Shown here piece after piece: positions 15,058 to 23,213 of a stretch of DNA of 32,082 nt. How positions within the stretch are numbered: the stretch's first letter is position 1; each line of letters opens with the position of its first letter. Under the pieces are notes generated by a model. The model was not told where the DNA came from and searched no databases. It worked only from the letters and a program-made list of their open reading frames with translations. A program made the position numbers and the translations under genes. The DNA is from Flavipsychrobacter sp. (GTDB taxonomy: Bacteria > Bacteroidota > Bacteroidia > Chitinophagales > Chitinophagaceae): positions 1-32,082 of the forward strand of contig JAEUVZ010000055.1 in assembly GCA_016786665.1 (NCBI GenBank). The letters are read 5' to 3'.

Positions 15058-16317
15058 ATGTCTATTCAAAATCAACAAAAGAAATTGACCATCGGCCTGT
15101 TTGGCTTCGGTGTAGTAGGAGAAAGCCTGTACCGTGTGCTGCAGGAAACGCCAACGCTCCAGGCGAGCATAAAGAAGGTGTGCATCAAACACCCCGAAAA
15201 GAAGCGCTCTGCACCGGAGAACCTGTTTACCACAGACCCGGAAGTGCTGCTAAGCGATAGCAGCATCAACGTGATAGTGGAGCTGATAGACGATGCCGAT
15301 GCAGCATACTACATTGTAAGCAAGGCCCTTTCGGAACGGAAAGCGGTAGTAAGTGCCAACAAGAAACTAATAGCCGGGCACCTGGAAGAGCTCATCGCGC
15401 TGCAAAAGCACTTCGATGTTCCCTTCCTCTACGAGTCGGCCTGCTGCGCGAGTATCCCGGTAATCCGTAACCTGGAAGAGTATTACGACAACGACCTGCT
15501 GCAGGGCATTAGTGGTATAGTGAACGGCTCTACCAACTATATCCTCACCAAGATATTTGACGAAGGCAAAAGCTACGACGACGCCCTGCTGCAGGCGCAG
15601 TATGAGGGCTTTGCGGAAAGTGACCCTTCCCTGGATGTAGAAGGGGTTGACGCGGTAAACAAGCTGACCATACTGCTGGCACACGCCTATGGCATACTGG
15701 CGTTCCCCTCCGATATAGTACACACCGGCATACAAAACCTGCACAGTGCCGATGCGGTATATGCAAAAGAAAAGGGCTACCAGATAAAATTGCTGGCACA
15801 GGCCAAAAAACTAGTTGATGGCAGGATATCGGCCTTTGTGCTTCCGCAGTTTGTGAAGGGGGATAGCCAATTCCGCAATGTGCAGAATGAATACAACGGG
15901 GTAACCATAGAAAGCAGCCTGGCCGACCGGCAATTCTTCTACGGGAAGGGTGCGGGCGGCTATCCCACCGCATCGGCGGTTCTGAGCGACCTTTCCGCGT
16001 TGCGGTACGATTACCGGTATGAGTACAAAAAACTCCGGTATGGGCTCCCCGCCGAGCTGACGGACGAGGTGTATCTGCGCGTGTACTTAAGCTTCGATAA
16101 GCTCTTCCAGGTGCAGAATGAGCGTTTTGAGCGCATTGAAGAATGGAGCAGCAACGAGCGGCGCTGCCACGTAACGGGCGTAATAAAGTTTGCGCAACTG
16201 CTGGACACAAGCTGGTGGAAGAAGCCCAACACCTCGCTCATTCTTCTGCCCGATGCGTTCGTAACGGACGTGACGGAAACGGCCAGGCTGGCAGAGGAGG
16301 AACTGGCGTTTGTATAG
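15058..16317 (+). CDS. hom: Homoserine dehydrogenase
   Basis: A 419-residue NAD(P)-dependent homoserine dehydrogenase, which reduces aspartate semialdehyde to homoserine for methionine and threonine. The N-terminal Rossmann motif is GFGVVG (16-21). SANKK (99-103) carries the conserved lysine. NGSTNYIL (156-163), and the substrate/catalytic segment AESDPSLDVEGVDAVNKL (187-204 region) with D193, D198 and K202, are intact, and GKGAGGYPTASAVLSD follows near 311. The last 80 residues or so correspond to the position of a regulatory C-terminal region, but I cannot recognise a standard ACT domain. Lying on the same strand after the riboswitch-controlled metB gene, it probably joins the methionine regulon. 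Its gap of about 150 bases leaves room for a separate promoter. Confidence 0.92.
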   Translation: MSIQNQQKKLTIGLFGFGVVGESLYRVLQETPTLQASIKKVCIKHPEKKRSAPENLFTTDPEVLLSDSSINVIVELIDDADAAYYIVSKALSERKAVVSANKKLIAGHLEELIALQKHFDVPFLYESACCASIPVIRNLEEYYDNDLLQGISGIVNGSTNYILTKIFDEGKSYDDALLQAQYEGFAESDPSLDVEGVDAVNKLTILLAHAYGILAFPSDIVHTGIQNLHSADAVYAKEKGYQIKLLAQAKKLVDGRISAFVLPQFVKGDSQFRNVQNEYNGVTIESSLADRQFFYGKGAGGYPTASAVLSDLSALRYDYRYEYKKLRYGLPAELTDEVYLRVYLSFDKLFQVQNERFERIEEWSSNERRCHVTGVIKFAQLLDTSWWKKPNTSLILLPDAFVTDVTETARLAEEELAFV

Positions 16318-16343
16318 CTGCCGGGATAAATAACGGAGATGGA

Positions 16344-17120
16344 CTACAGACGCTCTTCAGCTCCTAGCCCAAACAGGGCATAGTCATATACCGCCGGGTC
16401 GGAAGGGTTCATCTGCCGGAGCTGCGCGGTAAGGTGCAGGGCATTGCGCCAGTTGGATTGATTATCGGGTAGCAGTTCCAGCCGTTGGGCTACGCGGGCT
16501 ACGTGAACATCCAGGGGGCAAACAAGCTGGCGTGGGCTTATCTTTTTCCAAAGACCGAAGTCCACGCCTTTTTTGTCTTGCCGCACCATCCAGCGCAGGT
16601 ACATATTCAGCCGTTTGCAAGCCGACTTGCGGGCGGGGGTAGAAATATGCTTCCTGGTGCGCTCGGGGTGCTCGATGGAGAAAAAGTACTTGTGAAAATG
16701 GATGAGCGCCTGCTCTACCGTGTCGCCTTTATAGGTTTTCCCCGGCACGAATGCGTCCTCCAGGCTGGCATACTGCCGGTAGTGATGCCGGAGGAAATGG
16801 ATGAAATACAGCAGGTCGGTAGCATTAAAGGTTCGGTGCGCGAAGGAGAGAAAACCCTTCAGGTCAGCCTCTTCGTGGTGCAGGATAAAATCGTGCGGCG
16901 CATCATCCATCCAGCTCATCAGCTTGCGGCAGTTGTTGATAATGCTGGTGCGGTTTCCCCAGGCGAGCACGGCGGCAAACAGGCCCGATAGCTCCACATC
17001 CTGCTGCTTGCTGAAGGCATGCGGTATTACAATAGGGTCTCTGTCAATAAAAGAAGGCTGATTATACAGCCTTACTTTTGCATCCAATAATGGTTTTATT
17101 TTCTGTAGGTGTTCTTCCAT
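16344..17120 (-). CDS. TIGR02757 (DUF2400) family protein
   Basis: A 258-residue cytoplasmic protein matching the TIGR02757/DUF2400 family. It has the N-terminal DPIVIPHAF, AVLAWGNRTSIINNC, DDAPHDFI and FAHRTFNATDL, and the C-terminal CPLDVHVARVAQRL and YDYALFGLG. The family is widespread in Bacteroidota. The PLDVHVARVA segment has a helix-hairpin-like character distantly reminiscent of HhH-GPD DNA glycosylases, but the function is unproven. Its ATG directly abuts the TAA of the upstream cyclophilin gene (TAAATG), so the two are co-transcribed. It converges with hom across a 26-base gap without a clear terminator. Confidence 0.87.
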   Translation of the reverse strand: MEEHLQKIKPLLDAKVRLYNQPSFIDRDPIVIPHAFSKQQDVELSGLFAAVLAWGNRTSIINNCRKLMSWMDDAPHDFILHHEEADLKGFLSFAHRTFNATDLLYFIHFLRHHYRQYASLEDAFVPGKTYKGDTVEQALIHFHKYFFSIEHPERTRKHISTPARKSACKRLNMYLRWMVRQDKKGVDFGLWKKISPRQLVCPLDVHVARVAQRLELLPDNQSNWRNALHLTAQLRQMNPSDPAVYDYALFGLGAEERL

Positions 17121-17789
17121 TTAGAATATACCCAGGAATTTTTTCTTTTTCAGGTATACGCGCGTCATGCGGATGTCTTTGTTGGGGCGGTCACTTTTAT
17201 CGCGCGGCTCTTTCACTATCTTTTCTACAATGTCCATGCCCTTGGTTACTTCTCCGTATACGGTGTAGTTGTTATCCAGGTGAGGGGTGCCGCCTTTTGT
17301 TTTGTACATGGCCTTTTGCTCGTCGGTGTACTTTTTGCCGGTGCGGTTGGCAATGTTCTGGAGGGCCGTTTCGTCAAATTTTTTGCCCACCACTATATAA
17401 AACTGGCACGCGGAAGACGCCTTTGTGGGGTCGTTATCGCGGGCGGCGGCCAGCGCGCCGTACTTATGATAGTTTTCGTCGTTTATCTCAGCGTCCACCT
17501 TGTAGCCCAGGTCGCCGTTGCCCAGCATTTCGCCGGGCTTTGCATTCTTCGAGTTGGGGTCGCCGCCTTGTATCATGAACTCGGGTATCACCCGGTGAAA
17601 CAGCGTTCCATCAAGGGTATGTTCTTTGCAGAGCTTTATGAAATTCTCCTTATGCTTCGGGGTATTATCATAAAGTATCATCTCTATTTTACCGTATTCG
17701 GTCTCTATTACTACGGTAGTTGGTTTCTTGGCAAATGTGTTGAAGGATAAGAAAGTGACACTTAACAGCGTCAACAATAATTTTTTCAT
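17121..17789 (-). CDS. Secreted cyclophilin-type peptidyl-prolyl isomerase
   Basis: A 222-residue cyclophilin with a signal peptide (MKKLLLTLLSVTFLSFNTFA), so it is periplasmic or extracytoplasmic. Core motifs are FHRVIPEFMIQGGDP (64-78, catalytic R66 in FHR) and SSACQFYI (125-132), then YTVYGEV near 175-181. A family insertion rich in Lys (about 140-170) precedes the last strand. The minus-strand frame stays open much further upstream, antisense to corA. The signal peptide fixes the start at 17789, and the upstream translation is a shadow. It catalyses cis/trans isomerisation of prolyl bonds in exported proteins. It is first in a two-gene unit with the TIGR02757 gene and divergent from corA with a 63-base gap. 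Confidence 0.92.
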   Translation of the reverse strand: MKKLLLTLLSVTFLSFNTFAKKPTTVVIETEYGKIEMILYDNTPKHKENFIKLCKEHTLDGTLFHRVIPEFMIQGGDPNSKNAKPGEMLGNGDLGYKVDAEINDENYHKYGALAAARDNDPTKASSACQFYIVVGKKFDETALQNIANRTGKKYTDEQKAMYKTKGGTPHLDNNYTVYGEVTKGMDIVEKIVKEPRDKSDRPNKDIRMTRVYLKKKKFLGIF

Positions 17790-17852
17790 AAATCGTGTAT
17801 TGAATTGCTGAACATAGTTACAAAAAAGTAAATTAGCTGACAATAAAATTTT

Positions 17853-18953
17853 ATGGCCGCCGCCAGACGAACAAAGAATTTCCTGACCTCCCTGCTGGAA
17901 TGGGGGTTTGACTATACGCAGAAAAAGCCCATTACCGCGTACAACCCCACGCGGCAACAGGTGAAAGAGCACGTGACCCCGGCCTATACGCTGTATCACT
18001 ACAATGCCGATGAGCTTACCGAGCTGCGGCTGGATGCCAGCGATGCCTGCCACAACAAGCGCAGCGGCGATGTGATATGGCTGAACATAGACGGGCTGGA
18101 AAAGGAAGAGGTGGAGCGCATCAGCGGCACCTACAGCATACACCCCCTGGTGGTGGAAGACATACTGAGCACCGGCCAGCGCGCCAAAATGGATGAGATA
18201 GGCGATACTATCTATTGCCTGCTGCCCATGATATATTACAACTCCGGCACCGGCCACATAGAGGCCGAGCAGGTGAGCATAGTGCTGGGGCGGGGGTATG
18301 TGCTCTCCTTCCAGGAGGACCAGACGAGGGACGTGTTTAACCCGATACGGGAGAAACTGCGGCTGGCCGGCAGCAAGGTGCGGCAAGGCAGCGCCGGGTA
18401 CCTCTGCTACGCCCTGATAGATATAATAGTGGACAGCTACTTTGGCGTGCTGGAGAAAATGAATGAGCGCATAGAGCGCCTGGAGGAGAACATACTGCAG
18501 CAGAAGGAAAAAGCCGCTATGGAGAAAATAGCCATACTGCGCCGGGAGGTAATGCTGCTGCGCCGCCTGGTAGGCCCCGTGCGGGAACTGGTAACAGGCT
18601 TTCTGCGGAGTGACAGCAAGCTGCTGGAAGACCGCCAGGACAAGTATTTTAAAGACGTGCTGGACCACATAACCCAGGCGAACGAATATGCCGACGCCCA
18701 CCGCGACCTGCTCATTAACCTGCAAGACGTATTTACCAGCCAGCTGAACACGAAGATGAACGAGGTGATGAAGATATTTACCATGGTGGCCACACTGCTG
18801 GCACCGGCCACGGTAATAGGCGGCATATTTGGGATGAACTTTGATGTGATACCCGGCACCCACCAGGAAACCGGCTTTTGGTGGGCCGTAGCCCTGATGC
18901 TGCTAATACCCCTGCTGATGCTGATATGGTTTAAAAGGAAGGGATGGTTTTGA
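17853..18953 (+). CDS. corA: CorA-type Mg2+/Co2+ channel
   Basis: A 366-residue CorA protein. A cytoplasmic alpha/beta N-terminal domain (about 1-180) is followed by a long helical stalk rich in charged residues (about 190-290, with ERIERLEENILQQKEKAAME). Two C-terminal membrane segments follow: the first ends with the selectivity motif GMN (327-329), and the second is WAVALMLLIPLLMLIWF, ending KRKGWF. By family knowledge it is a pentameric divalent cation channel in the inner membrane. Predicted start ATG 17853 is followed by a basic N-terminus. It diverges from the cyclophilin gene; no riboswitch is apparent in the short upstream gap. Confidence 0.93.
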   Translation: MAAARRTKNFLTSLLEWGFDYTQKKPITAYNPTRQQVKEHVTPAYTLYHYNADELTELRLDASDACHNKRSGDVIWLNIDGLEKEEVERISGTYSIHPLVVEDILSTGQRAKMDEIGDTIYCLLPMIYYNSGTGHIEAEQVSIVLGRGYVLSFQEDQTRDVFNPIREKLRLAGSKVRQGSAGYLCYALIDIIVDSYFGVLEKMNERIERLEENILQQKEKAAMEKIAILRREVMLLRRLVGPVRELVTGFLRSDSKLLEDRQDKYFKDVLDHITQANEYADAHRDLLINLQDVFTSQLNTKMNEVMKIFTMVATLLAPATVIGGIFGMNFDVIPGTHQETGFWWAVALMLLIPLLMLIWFKRKGWF

Positions 18954-18978
18954 GTGCTGTAAGTTATTTGTATCTTTC
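18950..18978 (+). promoter_or_regulatory. Possible promoter for the HNH patch
   Basis: TTTTG overlapping the corA stop (TTG at 18950-18952) is followed after 18 bases by TATCTTTC (18971-18978), one base off TAnnTTTG. It lies 38 bases before ATG 19017 and gives the AT-rich patch its own transcript start. Confidence 0.45.
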
Positions 18979-19016
18979 GTTTGATTCGGGAGATTGTTAA
19001 GACCTCAATTGCTCTC

Positions 19017-19445
19017 ATGATGAATCTTGAATCCTATTAACGGGAACAATATAACAGAGTTCTAGAACGGTTCTCTAAAAGAAAACACGGCCATGCTTTC
19101 AAGAACAGTATAGAATTTGTCACTTGGCATTGCACACAACTAGAACAGCAAAACTATCAGTGTTACTATTGTCAGACTTCAATAATTGACATTAAAACTC
19201 TTATTGAAGTGCAATTGCTTAGAACACGAAAGGTTAATGGAGAAGGCGTGAGAGGTCCAGTTCTCGAAATTGACAAAGTTGTAAACGACTTAGGGTATGC
19301 TGCTAGCAATTGTGTTTTATCTTGCTACTACTGTAATAATGATAAATGCTACACATTAGATGGTGCAGATTACAAGCATTTTTTTGGGGAGGCACGAAAT
19401 ATTTTTTCGATAATCTCATCTCTAAAGTTAACAACAAAAGCGTGA
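19017..19445 (+). pseudogene. HNH-like double-CxxC protein interrupted by an in-frame stop
   Basis: From ATG 19017 the frame reads seven codons and hits TAA at 19038. The same frame then continues open for about 135 codons to TGA at 19443. The continuation is protein-like: REQYNRVLERF, a CYYC pair encoded at 19161-19172, LEIDKVVNDLG, then SCYYCNN, ending at Ala. The layout (CxxC - about 40 residues - IDxV...N..LSCxxCNN) is that of HNH zinc-finger nucleases, but the expected IDH reads IDK. No usable ATG follows the stop; the first conventional alternative start is GTG 19209, after the first CxxC. Options are: a recent nonsense mutation, a sequencing error at 19038-19040, or use of a non-standard start. 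It lies 10 bases before the intact HNH gene and is AT-rich relative to corA and comM. Confidence 0.55.
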
Positions 19446-19455
19446 AGTAGTCATA

Positions 19456-20223
19456 ATGGCAAGAAATGATGTATGGACACGAGAACAAACAATAGTAGCT
19501 TTCTACTACTATTGCAATATTCCTTTTGGTCAGTTTTCTCAAAATAATCCCAAAGTCATCGAAATTGCTAGGGTCATTGGACGTAAGCCTAGTGCAGTTG
19601 TATTTAAGATAGGGAACTTGGCCAGTCTTGACCCGGAAATGAAACGCCGTGGTGTTGGCGGTCTGCCGAATTCCAGTAAGATGGATAAGCAGATTTGGGA
19701 GGAGTTTAATGAAGACTGGAACAAACTATCCTTAGAAGCAGCCCAGCTAATCGCTGATTTTAAGAACGAGCCTCTTGAGGTTGCCATCAACATTGATTTA
19801 AACGACCTTCCCAAAGGAGAGGATAAATTACGAGTGGTGAAAACCCGTGTTTATCAGAACTTTTTCAGAAACTCCGTATTGGCTGCATATGAGAATGTTT
19901 GCTGCATCACAGGTATTATTATGCCTGATTTGCATATAGCCAGCCATATCAAGCCCTGGCGAATTGATGAGAAGAACCGAACCAACCCACAGAATGGGTT
20001 ATGCCTGAATGCGCTTCACGACAGGGCGTTCGATAAGGGCCTAATTACTATTCTGCCCGATTTTACAATCAGAGTATCTAGGCATTTAGAAGAAATAGAA
20101 AGCAAGGAAGCTATCGAAAAGTACTTCCTGTCTTACAATATGAAGCCTGTCATCCGACCGCACAAATTCCTTCCTCTACCGGATTTTTTGGAATATCACA
20201 ACGATGTGATATTTAGAAAATAA
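19456..20223 (+). CDS. HNH_2-type endonuclease-like protein
   Basis: A 255-residue protein. The C-terminal HNH_2-like domain (about 128-235) contains RVYQNFFRNSVLAAYENVCCITG, broken here as RVYQNFFRNS (131-140) and CCITG (149-153), then ASHIKPW (H164), NPQNGLCLNALHDRAFD (N180, H188) and KGLITI. This arrangement is known from restriction-type HNH endonucleases acting on DNA. The N-terminal 100 residues begin WTREQTIVAFYYYCNIPFG and contain ARVIGRKPSAVVFKIGN. That is a small helical domain seen in front of such HNH nucleases that may read DNA. No methyltransferase is adjacent, so a classic restriction-modification pair is not supported. AT-rich codon use, unlike corA and comM, suggests recent acquisition. 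It may be co-transcribed with the interrupted HNH-like ORF upstream. Confidence 0.82.
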   Translation: MARNDVWTREQTIVAFYYYCNIPFGQFSQNNPKVIEIARVIGRKPSAVVFKIGNLASLDPEMKRRGVGGLPNSSKMDKQIWEEFNEDWNKLSLEAAQLIADFKNEPLEVAINIDLNDLPKGEDKLRVVKTRVYQNFFRNSVLAAYENVCCITGIIMPDLHIASHIKPWRIDEKNRTNPQNGLCLNALHDRAFDKGLITILPDFTIRVSRHLEEIESKEAIEKYFLSYNMKPVIRPHKFLPLPDFLEYHNDVIFRK

Positions 20224-20242
20224 AAACATGACTTATAGTCGA

Positions 20243-20273
20243 TTGTAGGCGCGAAAAGGGTCGTTTACCTTTG
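20243..20273 (+). promoter_or_regulatory. Predicted promoter for the small zinc-ribbon ORF
   Basis: TTG at 20243-20245 and TACCTTTG at 20266-20273 are spaced by 20 bases, a full -33/-7 match. It lies after the HNH_2 gene and about 88 bases before ATG 20361. The leader (about 20280-20360) is open in one frame without a start codon. Confidence 0.6.
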
Positions 20274-20360
20274 CTGTTTACTACATCGAAATAACTGAGG
20301 GTATAGACACTAAACAGGATATCAAAACCCTTCTTGAAGGCATCCTAAAAACTGAATGAT

Positions 20361-20531
20361 ATGGATACTGTTCTCTCCATCTTCTTAATGAACGACCAGC
20401 CTATGACTTGTTCGCACTGCGGCAGCAGGAGTGAAATTCTTAGTGATCTTCATCACACCAATTCTAAGTCGTTACTTCATATCTGTAACTACTGCAATCA
20501 TTTGTTTATTGAGCAGGAAGAAAAGATATAG
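20361..20531 (+). CDS. Small zinc-ribbon-like protein (56 aa)
   Basis: An ORF of 56 residues beginning MDTVLSIFLMNDQPMTCSHC and ending EQEEKI. It has two cysteine pairs, CSHC (near residues 17-20) and CNYC (near 42-45), separated by a His-rich middle (DLHHTN), a zinc-ribbon or truncated HNH-like layout. An internal ATG (PMTCSHC) could shorten it. It is too short to be called by length, but the paired CxxC, its own upstream promoter match and same-strand position after the HNH gene support it. It could be a remnant of a larger HNH or zinc-finger gene. It ends 11 bases before the convergent comM stop. Confidence 0.5.
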   Translation: MDTVLSIFLMNDQPMTCSHCGSRSEILSDLHHTNSKSLLHICNYCNHLFIEQEEKI

Positions 20532-20542
20532 ACCATCCCCAT

Positions 20543-22084
20543 CTACCCGGCCCACCCTTCCCTGTCCAGGCTGCGGTATTGGATGGCTTCGGCGAGGTGT
20601 TCGGGTTTGATGTCGGGGGAGTCGGCGAGGTCGGCGATGGTGCGGGAGACTTTAAGGATGCGGTCGTAGGCGCGGGCGGAGAGATTGAGGCGGTCCATGG
20701 CTGTTTTTAGCAGTGTCTGGCCTATGGTGTTCACCTGGCAAATCTCTTTGAGCATTTTGCTGCTCATCTGGGCGTTGTTGTACACGCCATAGTATTCCTC
20801 GTAGCGTTTGTCTTGTATCTCTCGGGCGCGGAGTACGCGCTGGCGTACGGCGGTGCTGTCTTCCTGTACCTTTTGCGAGGAAAGCTCGGCAAAGGGCACG
20901 GGGGTTACTTCCACATGCAGGTCTATGCGGTCGAGCAGGGGCCCGGAGACTTTATTGAGGTAGCGCTGCACCACCTGGGCGGAGCAGGTACATTCTTTTT
21001 CGGGGTGGTTGAAGTAGCCGCAGGGGCAGGGGTTCATAGAGGCGATGAGCATAAAGCTGGCGGGGAAGTCGATGCTGACCTTGGCGCGCGATATGGTAAC
21101 GCGTCGCTCTTCCATAGGCTGGCGCATCACCTCCAGCACGGTGCGTTTGAACTCGGGCAGCTCGTCGAGGAACAAAACCCCATTGTGGGCCAGGGATATC
21201 TCGCCCGGCTGGGGCACGCCGCCACCGCCTACCAGGGCGGCATCGCTTACGGTATGGTGAGGCGAGCGGAAGGGCCGCCGCGCTATGAGCGAGGCATTGC
21301 CCGGCATTTTGCCCGCTACGGAGTGTATCTTGGTGGTTTCCAACGCCTCGTGGAGGCTGAGCGGGGGCAGTATGGTAGGCAGGCGCTTGGCCAGCATGGT
21401 TTTTCCCGCTCCCGGCGGACCGATAAGTATGGCGTTGTGCCCTCCGGCGGCGGCAATCTCCAGGGCGCGCTTTACGTTCTCCTGGCCCTTTACGTCGTTG
21501 AAGTCGATATCGAAATCGTATTGGGCATCAAAGAACTCTTCGCGGGTATTTACTTGCGTGGGGGTAAGCTCCAGCTTTTTATCAAAGAAGTCGATCACCT
21601 CCTGCATATTGCTGACGCCGTAAACGTTGAGGTTGTTGACAAGGCCGGCCTCGCGGGCGTTCTCTTTGGGTAATATTAGTCCTTTGTACTTTTCGGCCCG
21701 GGCTTGTATGGCTATGGGGAGTGCGCCCTTTATGGGCTGCAGGGAGCCATCGAGGGAGAGCTCGCCCATAATAATGTACTCGTGCAGCTCGTCGGCGGGC
21801 ATCTGGCCGGTGGCGGCCAGCATACCGAGGGCGATGGGCAAATCGTAAGCGGATCCGGCCTTTTTTACATCGGCCGGGGCCATATTGACCACTACCTTGC
21901 TGCGCGGGCGCTCGTAGCCGGAATTCTTGATGGCGGCGAGTGTGCGCTCAATGCTTTCTTTTACCGCATTGTCGGGCAGGCCTACAATAAAGTAGCCCGT
22001 GGTGCCGGGCACCAGGTCTACCTCTATGGTGATGGTCATTGCCTCCACCCCATACACCGCGCTACCAAAAACTTTTACCAGCAT
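20543..22084 (-). CDS. comM: ComM/YifB family Mg-chelatase-like AAA+ ATPase
   Basis: A 513-residue protein with an N-terminal Lon-protease-like fold domain (about 1-180: VEVDLVPG-type start, GLPDNAVKES, NMAPADVKKAGSAYDLPIALG). It is followed by an AAA+ core: Walker A GPPGAGKT (222-229), Walker B VLFLDE (303-308), RSPHHTVS (273-280). A Cys cluster NPCPCGY...ECTCS (C353, C355, C365, C367) and the C-terminal NLSARAYDRILKVSRTIADL domain follow. ComM is a hexameric helicase that promotes branch migration during natural transformation in Vibrio; in non-competent bacteria the role is less clear. Full length and all motifs intact. It lies alone on the minus strand, convergent with the HNH patch and divergent from the YihY gene. 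Confidence 0.94.
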   Translation of the reverse strand: MLVKVFGSAVYGVEAMTITIEVDLVPGTTGYFIVGLPDNAVKESIERTLAAIKNSGYERPRSKVVVNMAPADVKKAGSAYDLPIALGMLAATGQMPADELHEYIIMGELSLDGSLQPIKGALPIAIQARAEKYKGLILPKENAREAGLVNNLNVYGVSNMQEVIDFFDKKLELTPTQVNTREEFFDAQYDFDIDFNDVKGQENVKRALEIAAAGGHNAILIGPPGAGKTMLAKRLPTILPPLSLHEALETTKIHSVAGKMPGNASLIARRPFRSPHHTVSDAALVGGGGVPQPGEISLAHNGVLFLDELPEFKRTVLEVMRQPMEERRVTISRAKVSIDFPASFMLIASMNPCPCGYFNHPEKECTCSAQVVQRYLNKVSGPLLDRIDLHVEVTPVPFAELSSQKVQEDSTAVRQRVLRAREIQDKRYEEYYGVYNNAQMSSKMLKEICQVNTIGQTLLKTAMDRLNLSARAYDRILKVSRTIADLADSPDIKPEHLAEAIQYRSLDREGWAG

Positions 22085-22217
22085 CTGTACAACTCCTATA
22101 TTTTACCTTGTGAGAAAGATAAGAACCTTTCCCTTTTTAATCGTCTGTCACCTTGAAAAAACCCTTCGTGCGGGAACAAAGGTAGGGTTAAGGCAATAAG
22201 GGGAGCAAAAATGTGAA

Positions 22218-22225
22218 TATCTTTG
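22218..22225 (+). promoter_or_regulatory. Bacteroidota -7 element (TAtcTTTG) before the YihY gene
   Basis: TATCTTTG is a full TAnnTTTG match. A transcript would begin near 22231, which rules out translation starts upstream of that. No good -33 TTTG is seen. Confidence 0.45.
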
Positions 22226-22298
22226 GCCAAAACCGATCGCCATAGAACACAGCAGAAAAAAGAAGGGGAACATACTTATCGTATTAAAAGACGCGGCC

Positions 22299-23168
22299 GT
22301 GCACCTGATGCGGCTCAATCCCCTGCGGATGGCGGCGGCTACGGCTTTCTTCACTACGTTTGCCCTGCCCCCCATATTAATTATCCTGTTCCAGGTATCG
22401 CGGTTGTTTATGGGCCAGGAGTATATAGGCCCTAAACTACAGGCGGAGCTGACGGCGGCGCTGGGCCCCGAAGCGGTGCGGCAGGTGCTGGAAATAGCCC
22501 GGGCCATGCGCAACCTGACGGACAACTGGCTGATAGCGGCGGGAGGCTTTGTGTTCCTGATGTTTGTAGCCACTACACTCTTTAAAATCATCCGCGACTC
22601 CATAAACGAAATCTGGTGCCTGGCGATAGCCGGTAAGCGGAAGTTCCGCTATACCATGGGTGCCCGGCTGCGCTCGCTGAGCATTATACTGTCTATAGGG
22701 GTGCTGTTGATAATAGGAGTAGCGCTGGAGGCCATACGTGCCTATATGGCCCAGTATATAGAAACGGTGCCGGAGACGGTATCGCTGCTGTTTGTGTCGC
22801 TGCTGAACGATGTGGTATCGTTCGCGCTGGTGTTGTGCTGGTTCATGCTGCTGTTCCGCTACCTGCCACTGGGGCGGCCTACGTGGAAGGTGGCGTTTGT
22901 GGGGGGCATTATGACCGGGCTGCTGTTCACGCTGGGGAAGGTAGTGCTGCGGGCCTCGCTGAACCAAAGCAACCTGAGCACGATTTTCGGCACCTCGGCC
23001 TCCATAGTGCTGATATTATTGTTCGTTTTCTATTCTTCCCTGATACTTTATTACGGAGCCTCGTTTACCAATCAATACGCCAGGTATATAGGCCGGCCGA
23101 TAATGCCGGTAGCTCATGCGGGCTTTTATAAAACCGAGATTGTCAGCACGGGAACGGGAGCGGCATAG
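22299..23168 (+). CDS. YihY/BrkB family inner-membrane protein
   Basis: A 289-residue polytopic membrane protein of the YihY/virulence-factor BrkB family. About six hydrophobic segments are visible: AAATAFFTTFALPPILIILF, a second near FVFLMFVATTLF, SIILSIGVLLIIGVAL, VVSFALVLCWFMLLF, AFVGGIMTGLLFTLG and IVLILLFVFYSSLILYYGASF. Family hallmarks are FKIIRDSINEIW, RYLPLGRPTWK and YYGASFTNQYA. The molecular function is not established; the old RNase BN assignment was abandoned. The start is uncertain. GTG 22299 is the first conventional start, yet the frame is open back to 22200 without an ATG, and the N-terminus from GTG begins right at the first membrane segment. An unusual start such as ATA 22242 is possible. 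Confidence 0.82.
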   Translation: MHLMRLNPLRMAAATAFFTTFALPPILIILFQVSRLFMGQEYIGPKLQAELTAALGPEAVRQVLEIARAMRNLTDNWLIAAGGFVFLMFVATTLFKIIRDSINEIWCLAIAGKRKFRYTMGARLRSLSIILSIGVLLIIGVALEAIRAYMAQYIETVPETVSLLFVSLLNDVVSFALVLCWFMLLFRYLPLGRPTWKVAFVGGIMTGLLFTLGKVVLRASLNQSNLSTIFGTSASIVLILLFVFYSSLILYYGASFTNQYARYIGRPIMPVAHAGFYKTEIVSTGTGAA

Positions 23169-23213
23169 CAGTATCACATTTATTACTTATTTTCATATCG
23201 GCAACCAGTATTT

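Noticed and set aside
17790-18863. Extension of the cyclophilin frame upstream on the minus strand (to 580 codons)
   Set aside because: It runs antisense through corA; the internal signal peptide at 17789 marks the true start.
19456-20223. Restriction-modification system
   Set aside because: Only a nuclease-like gene is present; no methyltransferase or specificity subunit lies within the window.
20813-21673. A 286-codon plus-strand frame
   Set aside because: Antisense shadow of comM, which has all its motifs.
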